A stretch of 64,000 nucleotides of DNA from Streptomyces sclerotialus (GCF_040907265.1 NZ_JBFOHP010000002.1:5146001-5210000), one strand, 5' to 3'. Shown: positions 19,562-28,966, numbered from the stretch's first letter. The notes: generated by a model from the sequence alone, not told the origin. Translations and numbers: made by a program.

Positions 19562-19592
19562 ATAAGCGGACATTGTGCTGATGTTCGCATAA
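19562..19592 (+). promoter_or_regulatory. Imperfect inverted repeat upstream of pckA
   Basis: Arms ATAAGCGGACAT (19562-19573) and ATGTTCGCATAA (19581-19592) pair at 9 of 12 positions around a 7-bp spacer, in an unusually AT-rich patch 21 bp before the pckA GTG. Position and symmetry suggest a repressor operator or promoter element; the binding protein is unknown. Confidence 0.45.
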
Positions 19593-19613
19593 ACCCCTCA
19601 TCTAGGAGCGATC

Positions 19614-21440
19614 GTGGCGCGCGACAACGCGGCTCCCTCCCACAAAAACCCGACCAATCACCAGGAGCTCATCGCCTGGGTCGATGAGATCGCGTCGATC
19701 ACCCAGCCGGACCGCATCGTCTGGTGCGACGGCTCGGAGGCGGAGTACGAGCGCCTGTGCGAGGAACTGGTCGCCAAGGGAACGTTCAAGAAGCTCGACC
19801 CGATCAAGCGGCCCAACTCCTACTACGCGGCGTCCGACCCGAGGGACGTCGCCCGTGTGGAGGACCGCACCTTCATCTGTTCCGAGAAGGAGGAGGACGC
19901 CGGCCCGACCAACCACTGGCAGGACCCCGCGAAGATGCGCGAGGTCTTCACCGGTGAGGAGGGCATCTTCCGGGGCGCCATGCGCGGCCGGACGATGTAC
20001 GTCGTCCCCTTCTGCATGGGTCCGCTGGGCTCGCCGCTCTCCGCGCTGGGCGTGGAGATCACCGACTCGGCGTACGTCGCCGTCTCGATGCGCACCATGA
20101 CCCGGATGGGCCAGCCGGTCCTGGACGAGCTGGGCTCCGACGGGTTCTTCGTCAAGGCCGTGCACACCCTGGGCGCCCCGCTGGCCGAGGGCGAGCAGGA
20201 CGTGCCCTGGCCCTGCAACTCCACCAAGTACATCTCGCACTTCCCCGAGGACCGCGAGATCTGGTCCTTCGGCTCCGGCTACGGCGGCAACGCCCTGCTC
20301 GGCAAGAAGTGCTACGCGCTGCGCATCGCCTCCGTCATGGCGCGCGACGAGGGCTGGCTGGCCGAGCACATGCTGATCCTCAAGCTCACCCCGCCGCAGG
20401 GTGAGGCGAAGTACGTCGCGGCCGCGTTCCCGTCGGCCTGTGGCAAGACCAACCTCGCGATGCTGGAGCCCACGATCTCCGGCTGGACGGTCGAGACCAT
20501 CGGCGACGACATCGCGTGGATGCGCTTCGGCGAGGACGGCCGGCTGTACGCGATCAACCCCGAGGCCGGCTTCTTCGGCGTCGCGCCCGGCACCGGCGAG
20601 CACACCAACGCCAACGCCATGAAGACCCTGTGGGGCAACTCCGTCTTCACCAACGTCGCGCTCACCGACGACGGCGACGTGTGGTGGGAGGGCATGACGG
20701 AGGAGATCCCCGCCCACCTCACCGACTGGAAGGGCAACGACTGGACCCCGGAGTCCGGGACCCCGGCGGCCCACCCCAACGCCCGCTTCACCACCCCGGC
20801 GGGCCAGTGCCCGATCATCGCGCCCGAGTGGGAGGACCCCAAGGGCGTGCCGATCTCGGCGATCCTCTTCGGCGGCCGTCGCGCCAGTGCCGTCCCGCTG
20901 GTCACCGAGTCCTTCGACTGGCAGCACGGCGTCTTCCTCGGTGCCAACGTCGCCTCCGAGAAGACCGCCGCGGCCGAGGGCAAGGTCGGCGAGCTGCGCC
21001 GCGACCCGTTCGCCATGCTGCCGTTCTGCGGCTACAACATGGGTGACTACATGGGCCACTGGGTCAAGATCGGCAAGACCGCCGACCCGGCCAAGCTGCC
21101 CAAGATCTACTACGTCAACTGGTTCCGCAAGAACGACGAGGGCAAGTTCGTCTGGCCCGGCTTCGGCGAGAACGGCCGCGTCCTGAAGTGGATCGTGGAG
21201 CGCCTGGAGGGCAAGGCCGAGGGCGTCGAGACCCCCATCGGCATCCTGCCGACCAAGGAGTCCCTGGACACCGACGGGCTGGACCTGCCGGACGCGGACC
21301 TGGACTTCCTGCTCAGCGTCGACAAGGACGTCTGGCGCGACGAGGCCTCGCTGGTCCCCGAGCACCTCAACACCTTCGGTGACCACACGCCGAAGGAGAT
21401 GTGGGACGAGTACCGCGCGCTGGTGCGGCGTCTCGGCTAG
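19614..21440 (+). CDS. pckA: Phosphoenolpyruvate carboxykinase (GTP)
   Basis: Converts oxaloacetate and GTP to PEP, CO2 and GDP; links the TCA cycle to gluconeogenesis and anaplerosis. The 608-residue length and sequence are those of the GTP-dependent class. The P-loop/active-site block [10 protein letters not shown] spans residues 271-280 with the reactive C276. The substrate loop [18 protein letters not shown], the metal-binding region [12 protein letters not shown], and [19 protein letters not shown] for guanine binding are present. The GTG start has AGGAG 5 bp upstream. It stands alone, with an inverted repeat in its promoter region and a strong terminator after it. Confidence 0.98.
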   Translation: MARDNAAPSHKNPTNHQELIAWVDEIASITQPDRIVWCDGSEAEYERLCEELVAKGTFKKLDPIKRPNSYYAASDPRDVARVEDRTFICSEKEEDAGPTNHWQDPAKMREVFTGEEGIFRGAMRGRTMYVVPFCMGPLGSPLSALGVEITDSAYVAVSMRTMTRMGQPVLDELGSDGFFVKAVHTLGAPLAEGEQDVPWPCNSTKYISHFPEDREIWSFGSGYGGNALLGKKCYALRIASVMARDEGWLAEHMLILKLTPPQGEAKYVAAAFPSACGKTNLAMLEPTISGWTVETIGDDIAWMRFGEDGRLYAINPEAGFFGVAPGTGEHTNANAMKTLWGNSVFTNVALTDDGDVWWEGMTEEIPAHLTDWKGNDWTPESGTPAAHPNARFTTPAGQCPIIAPEWEDPKGVPISAILFGGRRASAVPLVTESFDWQHGVFLGANVASEKTAAAEGKVGELRRDPFAMLPFCGYNMGDYMGHWVKIGKTADPAKLPKIYYVNWFRKNDEGKFVWPGFGENGRVLKWIVERLEGKAEGVETPIGILPTKESLDTDGLDLPDADLDFLLSVDKDVWRDEASLVPEHLNTFGDHTPKEMWDEYRALVRRLG

Positions 21441-21458
21441 CCGTCACGGCTGACGTCA

Positions 21459-21496
21459 CGAAAGGGCCCGTCACCGACCGGTGACGGGCCCTTTCG
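21459..21496 (+). terminator. Terminator after pckA
   Basis: Perfect 17-bp stem (CGAAAGGGCCCGTCACC at 21459-21475 pairing with 21480-21496) and 4-nt loop immediately after pckA. The convergent minus-strand gene ends at 21561, so it may serve both strands. Confidence 0.85.
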
Positions 21497-21560
21497 GGGT
21501 GGAACTCCGGGAACGGACGGGATGAGCACCACGGCCGCCCCCGGAGGTACGGGGCGGGGG

Positions 21561-21962
21561 TCAGGCCGTGGCCAGCTTCCCCGCGTCGTCGTGCAGCCGC
21601 AGCAGCTCGGCGGCGAGTGCGGCGGCCGCCTTGTCGGACCGGGAGTTGGCCACGACCAGGGCGTTCCCGGCGAGCGTGTGGGCGCGCCGGTGCAGCGAGG
21701 GCACCCGCTCCGGGTCGCCGCCGGACGGCTGGGCACGCAGCGGGTGGTCACCGCCGCGCAGCCGGGCGACCTGCTCGGCGAGCCGGTCGGCCGCGTCGTC
21801 GAGCGTGCGGTCCGGCGTCAGCGCGCGGAGTTCGTCGAGGGTGGTCAGCAGAGCGGTCAGATGCCCGGCGAGCCGGATGTCCAGTTCCTCCGCGCGGGAG
21901 CGGTGCGGGAAATCCTGCTCGGCCATGGAGTGGACCGACTTGGTGCGGATCGGCTCGTACAT
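21561..21962 (-). CDS. Helical hypothetical protein
   Basis: A 133-residue protein. I chose the ATG at 21962 because AGGAGG lies 7 bp upstream; an upstream in-frame start at 21980 is less likely. The sequence begins MYEPIRTKSVHSMAEQDF and is predicted to be almost entirely alpha-helical (RSRAEELDIRLAGHLTALL, SLHRRAHTLAGNALVVANS), with no membrane segment or signal peptide. A perfect inverted repeat lies 39 bp upstream and probably controls it. I do not recognise the family; a small four-helix cytoplasmic protein is the most that can be said. Confidence 0.78.
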   Translation of the reverse strand: MYEPIRTKSVHSMAEQDFPHRSRAEELDIRLAGHLTALLTTLDELRALTPDRTLDDAADRLAEQVARLRGGDHPLRAQPSGGDPERVPSLHRRAHTLAGNALVVANSRSDKAAAALAAELLRLHDDAGKLATA

Positions 21963-22000
21963 GGAATGGCCTCCTGGCAACGTCAGGAGACCATCCTACA

Positions 22001-22015
22001 TTAGACGGAGTCTAA
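22001..22015 (-). promoter_or_regulatory. Palindromic operator candidate TTAGAC-N3-GTCTAA
   Basis: Perfect 6-3-6 inverted repeat (TTAGACGGAGTCTAA) in the 83-bp gap upstream of the helical hypothetical gene, 39 bp before its start. AT-rich palindromes of this shape are typical of Fur/PerR- or GntR-class operators, but I cannot assign a regulator. Confidence 0.5.
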
Positions 22016-22045
22016 AGTTGTCCCACGTACAGCCGAAGGGTGCGC

Positions 22046-23257
22046 TCAGTACTGTCCGTAGCCGTCCAGGAAGGTGCCGATGCGGGTCACCGCGTCCGTC
22101 AGATCGTCCTTGTTCGGCAGCGTGACCAGGCGGAAGTGGTCCGGCTCCGGCCAGTTGAAGCCCGTACCGTGCACGATCATGATCTTCTCGGCGCGCAACA
22201 GGTCGAGCACCATCTGCCGGTCGTCCTTGATCTTGTAGACCTTCGGGTCCAGCCGCGGGAACGCGTACAGCGCACCCTTGGGCTTCACGCAGCTGACGCC
22301 CGGGATCTGCGAGAGCAGGTCGAACGCGGCGTCCCGCTGCTCCAGCAGCCGGCCGCCCGGCAGCACCAGGTCGTTGATCGACTGCCGGCCGCCGAGGGCC
22401 GTGGCCACCGCGTGCTGGGCCGGCATGTTGGCGCACAGCCGCATGTTCGCCAGGATCGTCAGCCCCTCGATGTACGAGGAGGCGTGCGCCTTCGGGCCGC
22501 AGACCGCGAGCCAGCCGCTGCGGTAGCCCGCCACCCGGTACGCCTTGGACATGCCGTTGAAGGTCAGCGTCAGCAGGTCGGGGGCGAGGGCCGCGAACGG
22601 CGTGTGGGTCACACCGTCGTAGAGGATCTTGTCGTAGATCTCGTCGGCGCAGACGATCAGATTGTGCCGGCGGGCGATCTCCGCGATGCCGCGCAGCAGC
22701 TCGTCGTCGTACACCGCGCCCGTGGGGTTGTTCGGGTTGATGACGACGATGGCCTTGGTGCGGTCGGTGACCTTCCGCTCGATGTCGGCCAGGTCCGGCA
22801 TCCAGTCCGCCTGCTCGTCGCAGCGGTAGTGCACGGCCGTACCGCCCGACAGCGACACCGACGCCGTCCACAGCGGATAGTCCGGGGCCGGCACCAGCAC
22901 CTCGTCGCCGTCGTCCAGCAGTGCCTGCATCGACATCTGGATGAGCTCCGAGACGCCGTTGCCGAGGTAGATGTCGTCGACCGAGAGCTCGATGCCGCGC
23001 GTCTGGTAGTGCTGCATCACCGCGCGCCGCGCGGACAGCAGACCCTTGGCGTCGCCGTAGCCGTGCGACGTACCGACGGTGCGGAGGATGTCCTCCAGGA
23101 TCTCCGGCGGGCACTCGAAGCCGAACGCGGCGGGGTTGCCGGTGTTGAGCTTGAGGATGCGATGACCTGCCGCCTCCAGCCGCATCGCCTCCTCAAGAAC
23201 CGGGCCACGGATCTCGTAGCAGACATTGGCGAGCTTGGTTGACTGGATCACCTGCAT
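22046..23257 (-). CDS. Alanine/aspartate-type aminotransferase (AlaA-like)
   Basis: PLP aminotransferase of fold type I, class I. The ATG at 23257 (AAGG 8 bp upstream) gives 403 residues beginning MQVIQSTKLANVCYEIRGPV; an in-frame GTG at 23266 adds three residues. Family features: LNTGNPAAFGF, VPAPDYPLWTASVSL, INPNNPTGAVY, CADEIYDKILYDG, the PLP lysine in FNGMSKAYRVAGYRSGW, and the C-terminal arginine in HFRLVTLP. Closest in pattern to AlaA, which makes alanine from pyruvate and glutamate. Exact substrate is inferred. It is transcribed upstream of the helical hypothetical gene on the same strand. Confidence 0.92.
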   Translation of the reverse strand: MQVIQSTKLANVCYEIRGPVLEEAMRLEAAGHRILKLNTGNPAAFGFECPPEILEDILRTVGTSHGYGDAKGLLSARRAVMQHYQTRGIELSVDDIYLGNGVSELIQMSMQALLDDGDEVLVPAPDYPLWTASVSLSGGTAVHYRCDEQADWMPDLADIERKVTDRTKAIVVINPNNPTGAVYDDELLRGIAEIARRHNLIVCADEIYDKILYDGVTHTPFAALAPDLLTLTFNGMSKAYRVAGYRSGWLAVCGPKAHASSYIEGLTILANMRLCANMPAQHAVATALGGRQSINDLVLPGGRLLEQRDAAFDLLSQIPGVSCVKPKGALYAFPRLDPKVYKIKDDRQMVLDLLRAEKIMIVHGTGFNWPEPDHFRLVTLPNKDDLTDAVTRIGTFLDGYGQY

Positions 23258-23493
23258 GTCCGCCACCTTACGGGCGTCCTACGAGGGCCGCCCGGTGTTA
23301 TGTGCCACGCGCACGGCGGTACGGGCGCGGACGCCGGGTGGCGTTCCGCGCCCCTCGCTGCACATTCCAAGCCCCGGGCGACACGCGGCCGATTTTTCGC
23401 AAGTGGTCACCTTCGCGCGCTTCGCCATCGAAGCCGGACAACGGAATCCGCAGGTCGACCGGCCCTACGCCCGGACGCGGTGTGAGCTTCGAC

Positions 23494-25119
23494 TCAGCCG
23501 CGGGCGCCGGGTGTCCGCCGTACCGACCGGCCCGCGAGGACGTCCGTACGCGTGCCGTCCTCGATCACGAAGCGGCCGTCGATCAGTACGTGCGGGATGC
23601 CGGCCGGGAGCGTGCGCGGCTCCTCGAAGGTCGACCCGGCGGCCACCGTCTCCGGGTCGAACAGCACCAGGTCCGCGCGGTAGCCCGCGCGGACGAGCCC
23701 GCGGTCCGGCAGCCGCAGCCGGGCCGCGGCGCGCCCCGTGAGGTGCGCGACGCACTCCTCCAGCGAGAGGATGCCCAGCTCACGGACGTACCGGCCGAGG
23801 TACTGGGGGAACGTCCCGTACGCCCGCGGGTGCGGCTTGGCGCCCTGGAGGATGCCGTCGCTGCCGCCCGTGTGCACGCGGTGCCGCATGATCTGCCGGA
23901 CGTTCTCCTCGTGCCCGACGTGCTGCAGGATCGTCGAGCCGAGCCGGTCCTCGACGAGCAGCCGGCGGGCCGTGACCCACGGCTCCTCGCCGCGCTCGGC
24001 CGCGCTCGCGGCCACCGTCTTCCCGACGTACTCCGTGAGCGCGGGGTTCGAGACGCCGGAGATCTCGATCGTGTCCCACTCCATCGGGACGCCGTGGCAG
24101 CCGTCCGCGCCCTCGACCTCCATCACGTGCCGGATGCGGGCCGCCTCGGCGTCGTCGTGCAGCCGGGCCAGGATGGCCTCGGGCCCGCCCTCGCTCGCCC
24201 AGCTCGGCAGCATCGCGACCAGCGTCGTGCAGCCGGGGGTGTAGGGGTAGGTGTCGAGGCTGATGTCCGCGCCGGAGTCCAGGGCCTTGTCCAGCAGCGT
24301 CAGCAGCTCGGGCGCCCGGCCCTTGTTCACGCCGAAGTTCATGGTGGCGTGCGCGAGGTGCAGCGCACAGCCCGCCTCCCGCGTGAGACCGACCATCTCC
24401 TCGTACGCCTGGAGCGCGCCCGCGCCGTACGAGCGGTGGTGCGGGCAGTAGTAACCCTCGTAGCGGGCCACCACCCGGCACAGCTCGGTCAGCTCGGCGT
24501 CCGAGGCGTACATGCCCGGGGTGTAGGTGAGGCCGGAGGACAGGCCCACGGCGCCCTGCTCCAGACCCTCGGCCACCAGCTGCTTCATGTGGGCCAGCTC
24601 GGCGTCGGTGGCGGCCCTGTCGTCCCAGCCCAGCGCCAGCATCCGGACCGTGCCCTGCGGGATCAGGTACGCGGCGTTGACCGCTATGCCCTGGCCGTCG
24701 AACCCGTGGTCCAGCCGGTCCAGGTACTCGCCGACCGAGCGCCAGCTGAAGTCGATGTCCGCTCCGTCGCCGTTCCACCCCGCGATCTGGGCGCGGACCT
24801 CGGCGAGGGTCCGGTCGTCGACGGGTGCGTACGACAGGCCGTCCTGGCCGATGACCTCCAGGGTGACGCCTTGTGCGGCTTTCGCCTCGTGGGCCGGGTC
24901 ACGCAGCAGGGCGAGGTCGCTGTGGGCGTGCATGTCGATGAAACCGGGGGCCAGCGCCAGGCCGGTCGCGTCGACGGTGCGGCGGGCCGACGGGCGGTCG
25001 CCGCCGTCCGGCTCGCGGTGGATCGCGGCGATCCGGCCCTCGGCCAGGGCCACGTCTGCGCGGTACGAGGGGCCGCCGGAACCGTCGATGACGCGTACGT
25101 CGCGCAGAACGGTGTCCAT
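23494..25119 (-). CDS. N-acyl-D-amino-acid deacylase (D-aminoacylase)
   Basis: Zn amidohydrolase that removes the acyl group from N-acyl-D-amino acids. The 541-residue length matches the family. Metal ligands are visible in MHAHSD (H64, H66) and in the HHRSYGAG and LHLAHATMNFG segments; the catalytic Asp lies in HTGGSDGILQGAKPHPRAYGTF. The C-terminal beta-sandwich carries RAGYRADLVLFDPETV. It lies 84 bp downstream of the D-serine-dehydratase-like gene on the same strand, so the two likely form an operon: deacylation followed by deamination. RidA and a GntP-type permease in the divergent operon complete the scheme. Confidence 0.94.
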   Translation of the reverse strand: MDTVLRDVRVIDGSGGPSYRADVALAEGRIAAIHREPDGGDRPSARRTVDATGLALAPGFIDMHAHSDLALLRDPAHEAKAAQGVTLEVIGQDGLSYAPVDDRTLAEVRAQIAGWNGDGADIDFSWRSVGEYLDRLDHGFDGQGIAVNAAYLIPQGTVRMLALGWDDRAATDAELAHMKQLVAEGLEQGAVGLSSGLTYTPGMYASDAELTELCRVVARYEGYYCPHHRSYGAGALQAYEEMVGLTREAGCALHLAHATMNFGVNKGRAPELLTLLDKALDSGADISLDTYPYTPGCTTLVAMLPSWASEGGPEAILARLHDDAEAARIRHVMEVEGADGCHGVPMEWDTIEISGVSNPALTEYVGKTVAASAAERGEEPWVTARRLLVEDRLGSTILQHVGHEENVRQIMRHRVHTGGSDGILQGAKPHPRAYGTFPQYLGRYVRELGILSLEECVAHLTGRAAARLRLPDRGLVRAGYRADLVLFDPETVAAGSTFEEPRTLPAGIPHVLIDGRFVIEDGTRTDVLAGRSVRRTPGARG

Positions 25120-25203
25120 GAGGTGTTGCCTTTCCTCAGGCCGGTGCGGGGGACGCGGTCTGCGGCCGCGTCGTCCTCGAGCGCCGGACGGGCTGGAGGG
25201 GGA

Positions 25204-26496
25204 TCAGAAGAACGTGCGGACGAACTCCGAGACCGTGCCGTCGGCCTCGACCAGGGGGATGAGCTGCCACTTGTCAAAGGACGTGCACGGGTGGGACAGG
25301 CCCATCCCGACCCAGTCGCCGACCTCCAGCTCGGTGCCGGGCTCGGTGCGGAGCCAGGCGTGCTGGTCGGAGAGGCCGGTCACGGCGACGCCCGTGGCGG
25401 GCCGCACGGAGCCGTCCCGGCCGGACCGCACCACCTGCGCCTCGGGCAGGTCCAGGTCGTACGCCGCGTCCCGCTTGCCCGCGTTGGCGAACGCCTGCTC
25501 GCCGTTGGGGCGCGAGACGACCTGCGCCCACAGCCGGAAGGCGGGCTGCAGGGCGCCCTCGTCGGGGTGCCGGTTGAAGGGGGTGAGGTGGCGGTAGTGG
25601 CCGTCGTCGTGCGAGACGTACGCGCCGGAGCGCAGCAGCTTCAGCACCGGCCGGGACAGCTCGGGCACCTCGGCGAAGACCTCGGCGACCGTGTCGAACC
25701 AGGCGCTGCCGCCCGCGCTCAGCACGATCTCGTCCAGGTCGGCGAAGCGGCCCGACTTGTCGAGGTCGACGACGAGCGCCACGAGGCGGCGCAGCCAGGC
25801 GGCCACCCGCTCGGCGTCCGCGTCCGGCACCTCGCCCTCGTACCCGGCGATGCCGACCAGGCGGAGGGTGTCCGCGGCGGCGATGGCGTTGGCCAGGTCC
25901 AGGCAGGTGGCCTCGTCCCGTACGCCGGTACGGGCGGCGTCACCGGCGCCCAGCTCGATGACGACGTCGACCGGGCGGGAGGCGCCGGCCTCGCGCAGCG
26001 CGGCGTCCATCAGCTCGATGCCGCGGAGCGAGTCGACGTAGCAGATGAAGCGGAAGTCCGGGTCGGCGTCGAGCTCGCCGGCCAGCCAGCGCAGCGCGGC
26101 GGCGTCGACCAGCTCGTTGGCGAGGAAGATCCGCTGGATGCCGAAGGCGCGGTAGACGCGGGCCTGGTGCGGTACGGCCGCCGTGATGCCCCAGGCGCCG
26201 TGCGCCAGCTGGCGGGCGAAGAGCTGGGGGGACATCGAGGTCTTGCCGTGCGGCGCGAAGGCGAGGCCGTGCCGGGCGGACCAGTCCTCCATGAGCGCGA
26301 GGTTGTGCTCGACCGACTCGGCGGAGAGGGCCAGGACCGGGGTGGTGAAGCCGCCGGTGAAGAGGTTGCGGCGCTGGGCCGCCAGGGCGCCGACCGTGAG
26401 TCCCTCCGCGTCCGGGGGGAGGGCCTTGAAGCGGTGGTCCACCCGTTCGTCGGCGAGCTGTCCGACGGCGCTGTCGGACCGGGGATCGGCGGCCAT
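25204..26496 (-). CDS. D-serine/D-threonine dehydratase-like amino acid deaminase
   Basis: A fold-III PLP protein (alanine-racemase N-terminal domain) of 430 residues. PLP would bind K85 in FAPHGKTSMSP. The C-terminal domain has the HxC zinc signature of eukaryotic-type D-serine dehydratases in GLSHPCTSF. These enzymes eliminate water from D-serine or D-threonine, giving an enamine that hydrolyses to a 2-oxo acid and ammonia. The residue pattern fits that group better than D-threonine aldolase, but substrate is inferred. First gene of the minus-strand operon, divergent from the kinase-iclR-ridA-gntP operon. A perfect palindrome sits 22-38 bp upstream of its ATG. Confidence 0.88.
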   Translation of the reverse strand: MAADPRSDSAVGQLADERVDHRFKALPPDAEGLTVGALAAQRRNLFTGGFTTPVLALSAESVEHNLALMEDWSARHGLAFAPHGKTSMSPQLFARQLAHGAWGITAAVPHQARVYRAFGIQRIFLANELVDAAALRWLAGELDADPDFRFICYVDSLRGIELMDAALREAGASRPVDVVIELGAGDAARTGVRDEATCLDLANAIAAADTLRLVGIAGYEGEVPDADAERVAAWLRRLVALVVDLDKSGRFADLDEIVLSAGGSAWFDTVAEVFAEVPELSRPVLKLLRSGAYVSHDDGHYRHLTPFNRHPDEGALQPAFRLWAQVVSRPNGEQAFANAGKRDAAYDLDLPEAQVVRSGRDGSVRPATGVAVTGLSDQHAWLRTEPGTELEVGDWVGMGLSHPCTSFDKWQLIPLVEADGTVSEFVRTFF

Positions 26497-26517
26497 GGGG
26501 ATCTCCTCAAATTCCTT

Positions 26518-26534
26518 GTTGCATCATCTGCAAC
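26518..26534. promoter_or_regulatory. Palindromic operator candidate in the divergent D-amino-acid promoter region
   Basis: Perfect 6-5-6 inverted repeat GTTGCATCATCTGCAAC in the 186-bp region between the two divergent operons. It is the best candidate for the binding site of the IclR-family regulator encoded at 27771-28547; that assignment is inferred from position. Confidence 0.55.
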
Positions 26535-26682
26535 GCCCATTGCGCATATCGCTGAGTGCTGTCTAGCATCCGATTCATCGTCGGGTCAATGGTGGGAAAC
26601 CTTGTGACATCAAGGGCGCTGAACGCGCGTCCGTCACCCACCACGGCCCCGCAGCACACACCGCGAGGAGCAGGGAAACACC

Positions 26683-27774
26683 GTGACCACAGCGACCACG
26701 CCACCGCACGTCCCCGCCGACGTCGTCTGTCTGGGCGAGTCCATGGTCACCTTCCTGCCCGCACGCCCCGGCAGACTCGCCGACGTGCCCTCCTTCGACC
26801 GTGGCATCGGCGGCGCCGAGTCCAACGTGGCCTGCGCCCTGGCCGCCATCGGGCACACCGCGCGGTGGATCTCCCGGGTCGGCACGGACGGCTTCGGCGA
26901 CCACCTCCTGGAGACCATCGCCGCGCACGGGGTCGACGTCGCGCACGTCCAGCGCGACCCGCGGCGCCCCACCGGCATCTACTTCCGTACCGCGGGCGAG
27001 CGCGCCACCGGCGCGGAGGGGGAGCCGGACGGGGAGCGGCTCGCCGAGGTCGTCTACTACCGCGCCGGCTCCGCCGCCTCGGCGCTCACCCCGGACCTGC
27101 TCGACGAACGGGCCCTGTGGGACGCCCGCGTCGTCCACGTCACCGGCATCACCGCGGCCCTCTCCGACGGCTGCCTCGACGTCCTGAGGACGATCACCGA
27201 ACGCCGGCACGGGCGCCCCCTGGTCTCCTTCGACCTCAACTACCGCGTCGGCCTCTGGCAGGACCGCGCCGACCGGGCGCCCGGCACCCTCCTCGGCCTC
27301 GCCCGCGGCTGCGACCTGGTCTTCGTCGGCGAGGACGAGGCCGCGGCCGCCTGGGACGTGCACGGCCCCGCCGCCGTGCGCGAAGCCCTGCCCGAGCCCG
27401 GCGTCCTCGTCGTCAAGCAGGGCAGCGAGGGCGCCACGGTGTACGAGCGGCAGGCGGACGGCACCGACACCGTGACCTTCGCGCCCGCGCTCAAGGTCGA
27501 CGTGACCGCGCCGGTCGGCGCCGGTGACGCCTTCGCCGCCGGGTTCCTCTCCGCTACCCTGCGCGGCCTGCCCGTCTTCGACCGGATACGGCACGGCCAC
27601 CTCATGGCCGCCGCCTCCCTCACCGTCCCCGGCGACCTGGGCACCCCGCCCGCCCGGGAGCTCGCCGACCACCTCGTCGCGCTCACCCCCGAAGACTGGG
27701 GCACACTGCGACTCGGCCCCGGCTGGACGGAGAGCGGGGCCGAGGAAGTACGGGTGGAGGTCCCTACGTCATGA
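26683..27774 (+). CDS. PfkB-family sugar/2-keto-sugar-acid kinase
   Basis: A 363-residue ribokinase-fold kinase starting at GTG 26683. Features: the N-terminal GESMVTFLPA strand, GIGGAESNVACALAAIG (the first PfkB signature), and a C-terminal anion hole/catalytic base in VGAGDAFAAGF. The pattern DLNYRVGLW matches 2-keto-3-deoxygluconate kinases, so that substrate is likely, though unproven. It overlaps the IclR gene by 4 bp (ATGA). Its presence in a D-amino-acid cluster is puzzling; a GntP permease would suit a sugar acid as well as D-serine. Confidence 0.9.
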   Translation: MTTATTPPHVPADVVCLGESMVTFLPARPGRLADVPSFDRGIGGAESNVACALAAIGHTARWISRVGTDGFGDHLLETIAAHGVDVAHVQRDPRRPTGIYFRTAGERATGAEGEPDGERLAEVVYYRAGSAASALTPDLLDERALWDARVVHVTGITAALSDGCLDVLRTITERRHGRPLVSFDLNYRVGLWQDRADRAPGTLLGLARGCDLVFVGEDEAAAAWDVHGPAAVREALPEPGVLVVKQGSEGATVYERQADGTDTVTFAPALKVDVTAPVGAGDAFAAGFLSATLRGLPVFDRIRHGHLMAAASLTVPGDLGTPPARELADHLVALTPEDWGTLRLGPGWTESGAEEVRVEVPTS

Positions 27775-28547
27775 GTCAGACAGTCGACCGCGCACTGAGC
27801 ATCCTGCCGCTGCTCGCGCAGGGGCCGGCCAACCTGGAGCAGGTCGCCGACCGGCTGGGCGTGCACAAGTCCACGGCCCTGCGGCTGCTGCGCACCCTGC
27901 ACGAGCACGGCATGGTCTACCGCCAGGCCGACCAGCGCTACCGCCTGGGCGCCCGGCTCTTCGCCCTCGCCCAGGAAGCGGTGGAGAACCTCGACGTCCG
28001 CGACATCGCCCACCCCCACCTGGTCGAGCTCAACGAGAAGGTCGGCCACACCGTCCACCTCGCGGTGTACGAGGAGAACGAGGTCCTCTACATCGACAAG
28101 GTCGAGAGCCGCTACCCGGTACGGATGTACTCGCGCATCGGCAAGCCCGTCGCGATCACCGTCGCCGCGGTCGCCAAGCTGCTGCTCGCCGACCTTCCCG
28201 AGGCCGAGCGGCGCGCCGTCGCCGAACGGCTCGACTACCCCCAGTACACGGCCCGTTCGACACCCGACGCCACGGCCTTCCTGGCCGAGCTGGCCAAGGT
28301 GCGCGAACAGGGCTGGGCCACCGACCTCGGTGGCCACGAGGAGTCCATCAACTGCATCGGGGCACCCATCCGCGGTGCGGACGGCCGGCTGGTCGCGGCG
28401 ATGTCGGTCTCCGCGCCGAACGTCGTCGTCTCCGCCGAGGAACTCCTCGCCCTGCTCCCGCTGGTACGCCGTACCGCGGACGCCATCAGCCGGGAGTACT
28501 CCGGCAACGGCCCGGTAAGAACCCCACAGGACCACAAGGAAGCCTGA
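27771..28547 (+). CDS. IclR-family transcriptional regulator
   Basis: A 258-residue regulator, translationally coupled to the kinase gene by an ATGA overlap. The N-terminal winged helix is SILPLLAQGPANLEQVADRL, followed by the recognition helix GVHKSTALRLLRTL. The C-terminal effector domain has the IclR pattern RDIAHPHLVELNEKVGHTVH, then GGHEESINCIGAPI. Likely controls both divergent operons through the palindrome at 26518-26534. The effector could be a D-amino acid or keto acid; this is inference from context. Confidence 0.94.
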   Translation: MSQTVDRALSILPLLAQGPANLEQVADRLGVHKSTALRLLRTLHEHGMVYRQADQRYRLGARLFALAQEAVENLDVRDIAHPHLVELNEKVGHTVHLAVYEENEVLYIDKVESRYPVRMYSRIGKPVAITVAAVAKLLLADLPEAERRAVAERLDYPQYTARSTPDATAFLAELAKVREQGWATDLGGHEESINCIGAPIRGADGRLVAAMSVSAPNVVVSAEELLALLPLVRRTADAISREYSGNGPVRTPQDHKEA

Positions 28548-28555
28548 GAACCACC

Positions 28556-28966
28556 ATGACCGAGAAGACCGCCCTCACCCCGGCCACCCACACCACCCCG
28601 CCCGCCAAGTTCTCCCACGGTGTCAAGAAGGGCAACATCCTTCAGGTCGCCGGCCAGGTCGGCTTCCTCCCCGCCGAGGAGGGCAAGGCCCCCACCCCCG
28701 CGGGCCCGACCCTGCGCGAGCAGACCCTCCAGACCTTCGCCAACGTCAAGGCGATCCTCGAAGAGGGCGGCGCCACCTGGGACGACGTCATGATGATGCG
28801 CGTCTACCTCACCGACGTCGACCACTTCGCCGAGATGAACGAGATCTACAACGCCTACTTCGAGGAGCAGGGCCTGAAGGAGGCACCGGCCGCCCGTACG
28901 ACGGTGTACGTCGGCCTGCCCAAGGGCCTGCTCATCGAGATCGACGCGCTCGCCGTCCTGAGCTGA
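28556..28966 (+). CDS. RidA-family enamine/imine deaminase
   Basis: Hydrolyses reactive 2-aminoacrylate and related enamines released by PLP dehydratases. The ATG at 28556, 8 bp after the iclR stop, gives 136 residues, the usual RidA size. Family pattern: QVAGQVGFLPAEEG, TLQTFANVKAILEEGGATWDDV, VYLTDVDHFAEMNEIY, and the catalytic arginine in APAARTTVYVGLP. Co-occurrence with a D-serine-dehydratase-like enzyme fits its known role exactly: the dehydratase produces the enamine that RidA clears. Confidence 0.94.
   Translation: MTEKTALTPATHTTPPAKFSHGVKKGNILQVAGQVGFLPAEEGKAPTPAGPTLREQTLQTFANVKAILEEGGATWDDVMMMRVYLTDVDHFAEMNEIYNAYFEEQGLKEAPAARTTVYVGLPKGLLIEIDALAVLS

Noticed and set aside
23239..26607. 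1122-codon plus-strand frame across the D-aminoacylase operon
   Set aside because: Shadow of two well-supported minus-strand enzymes.
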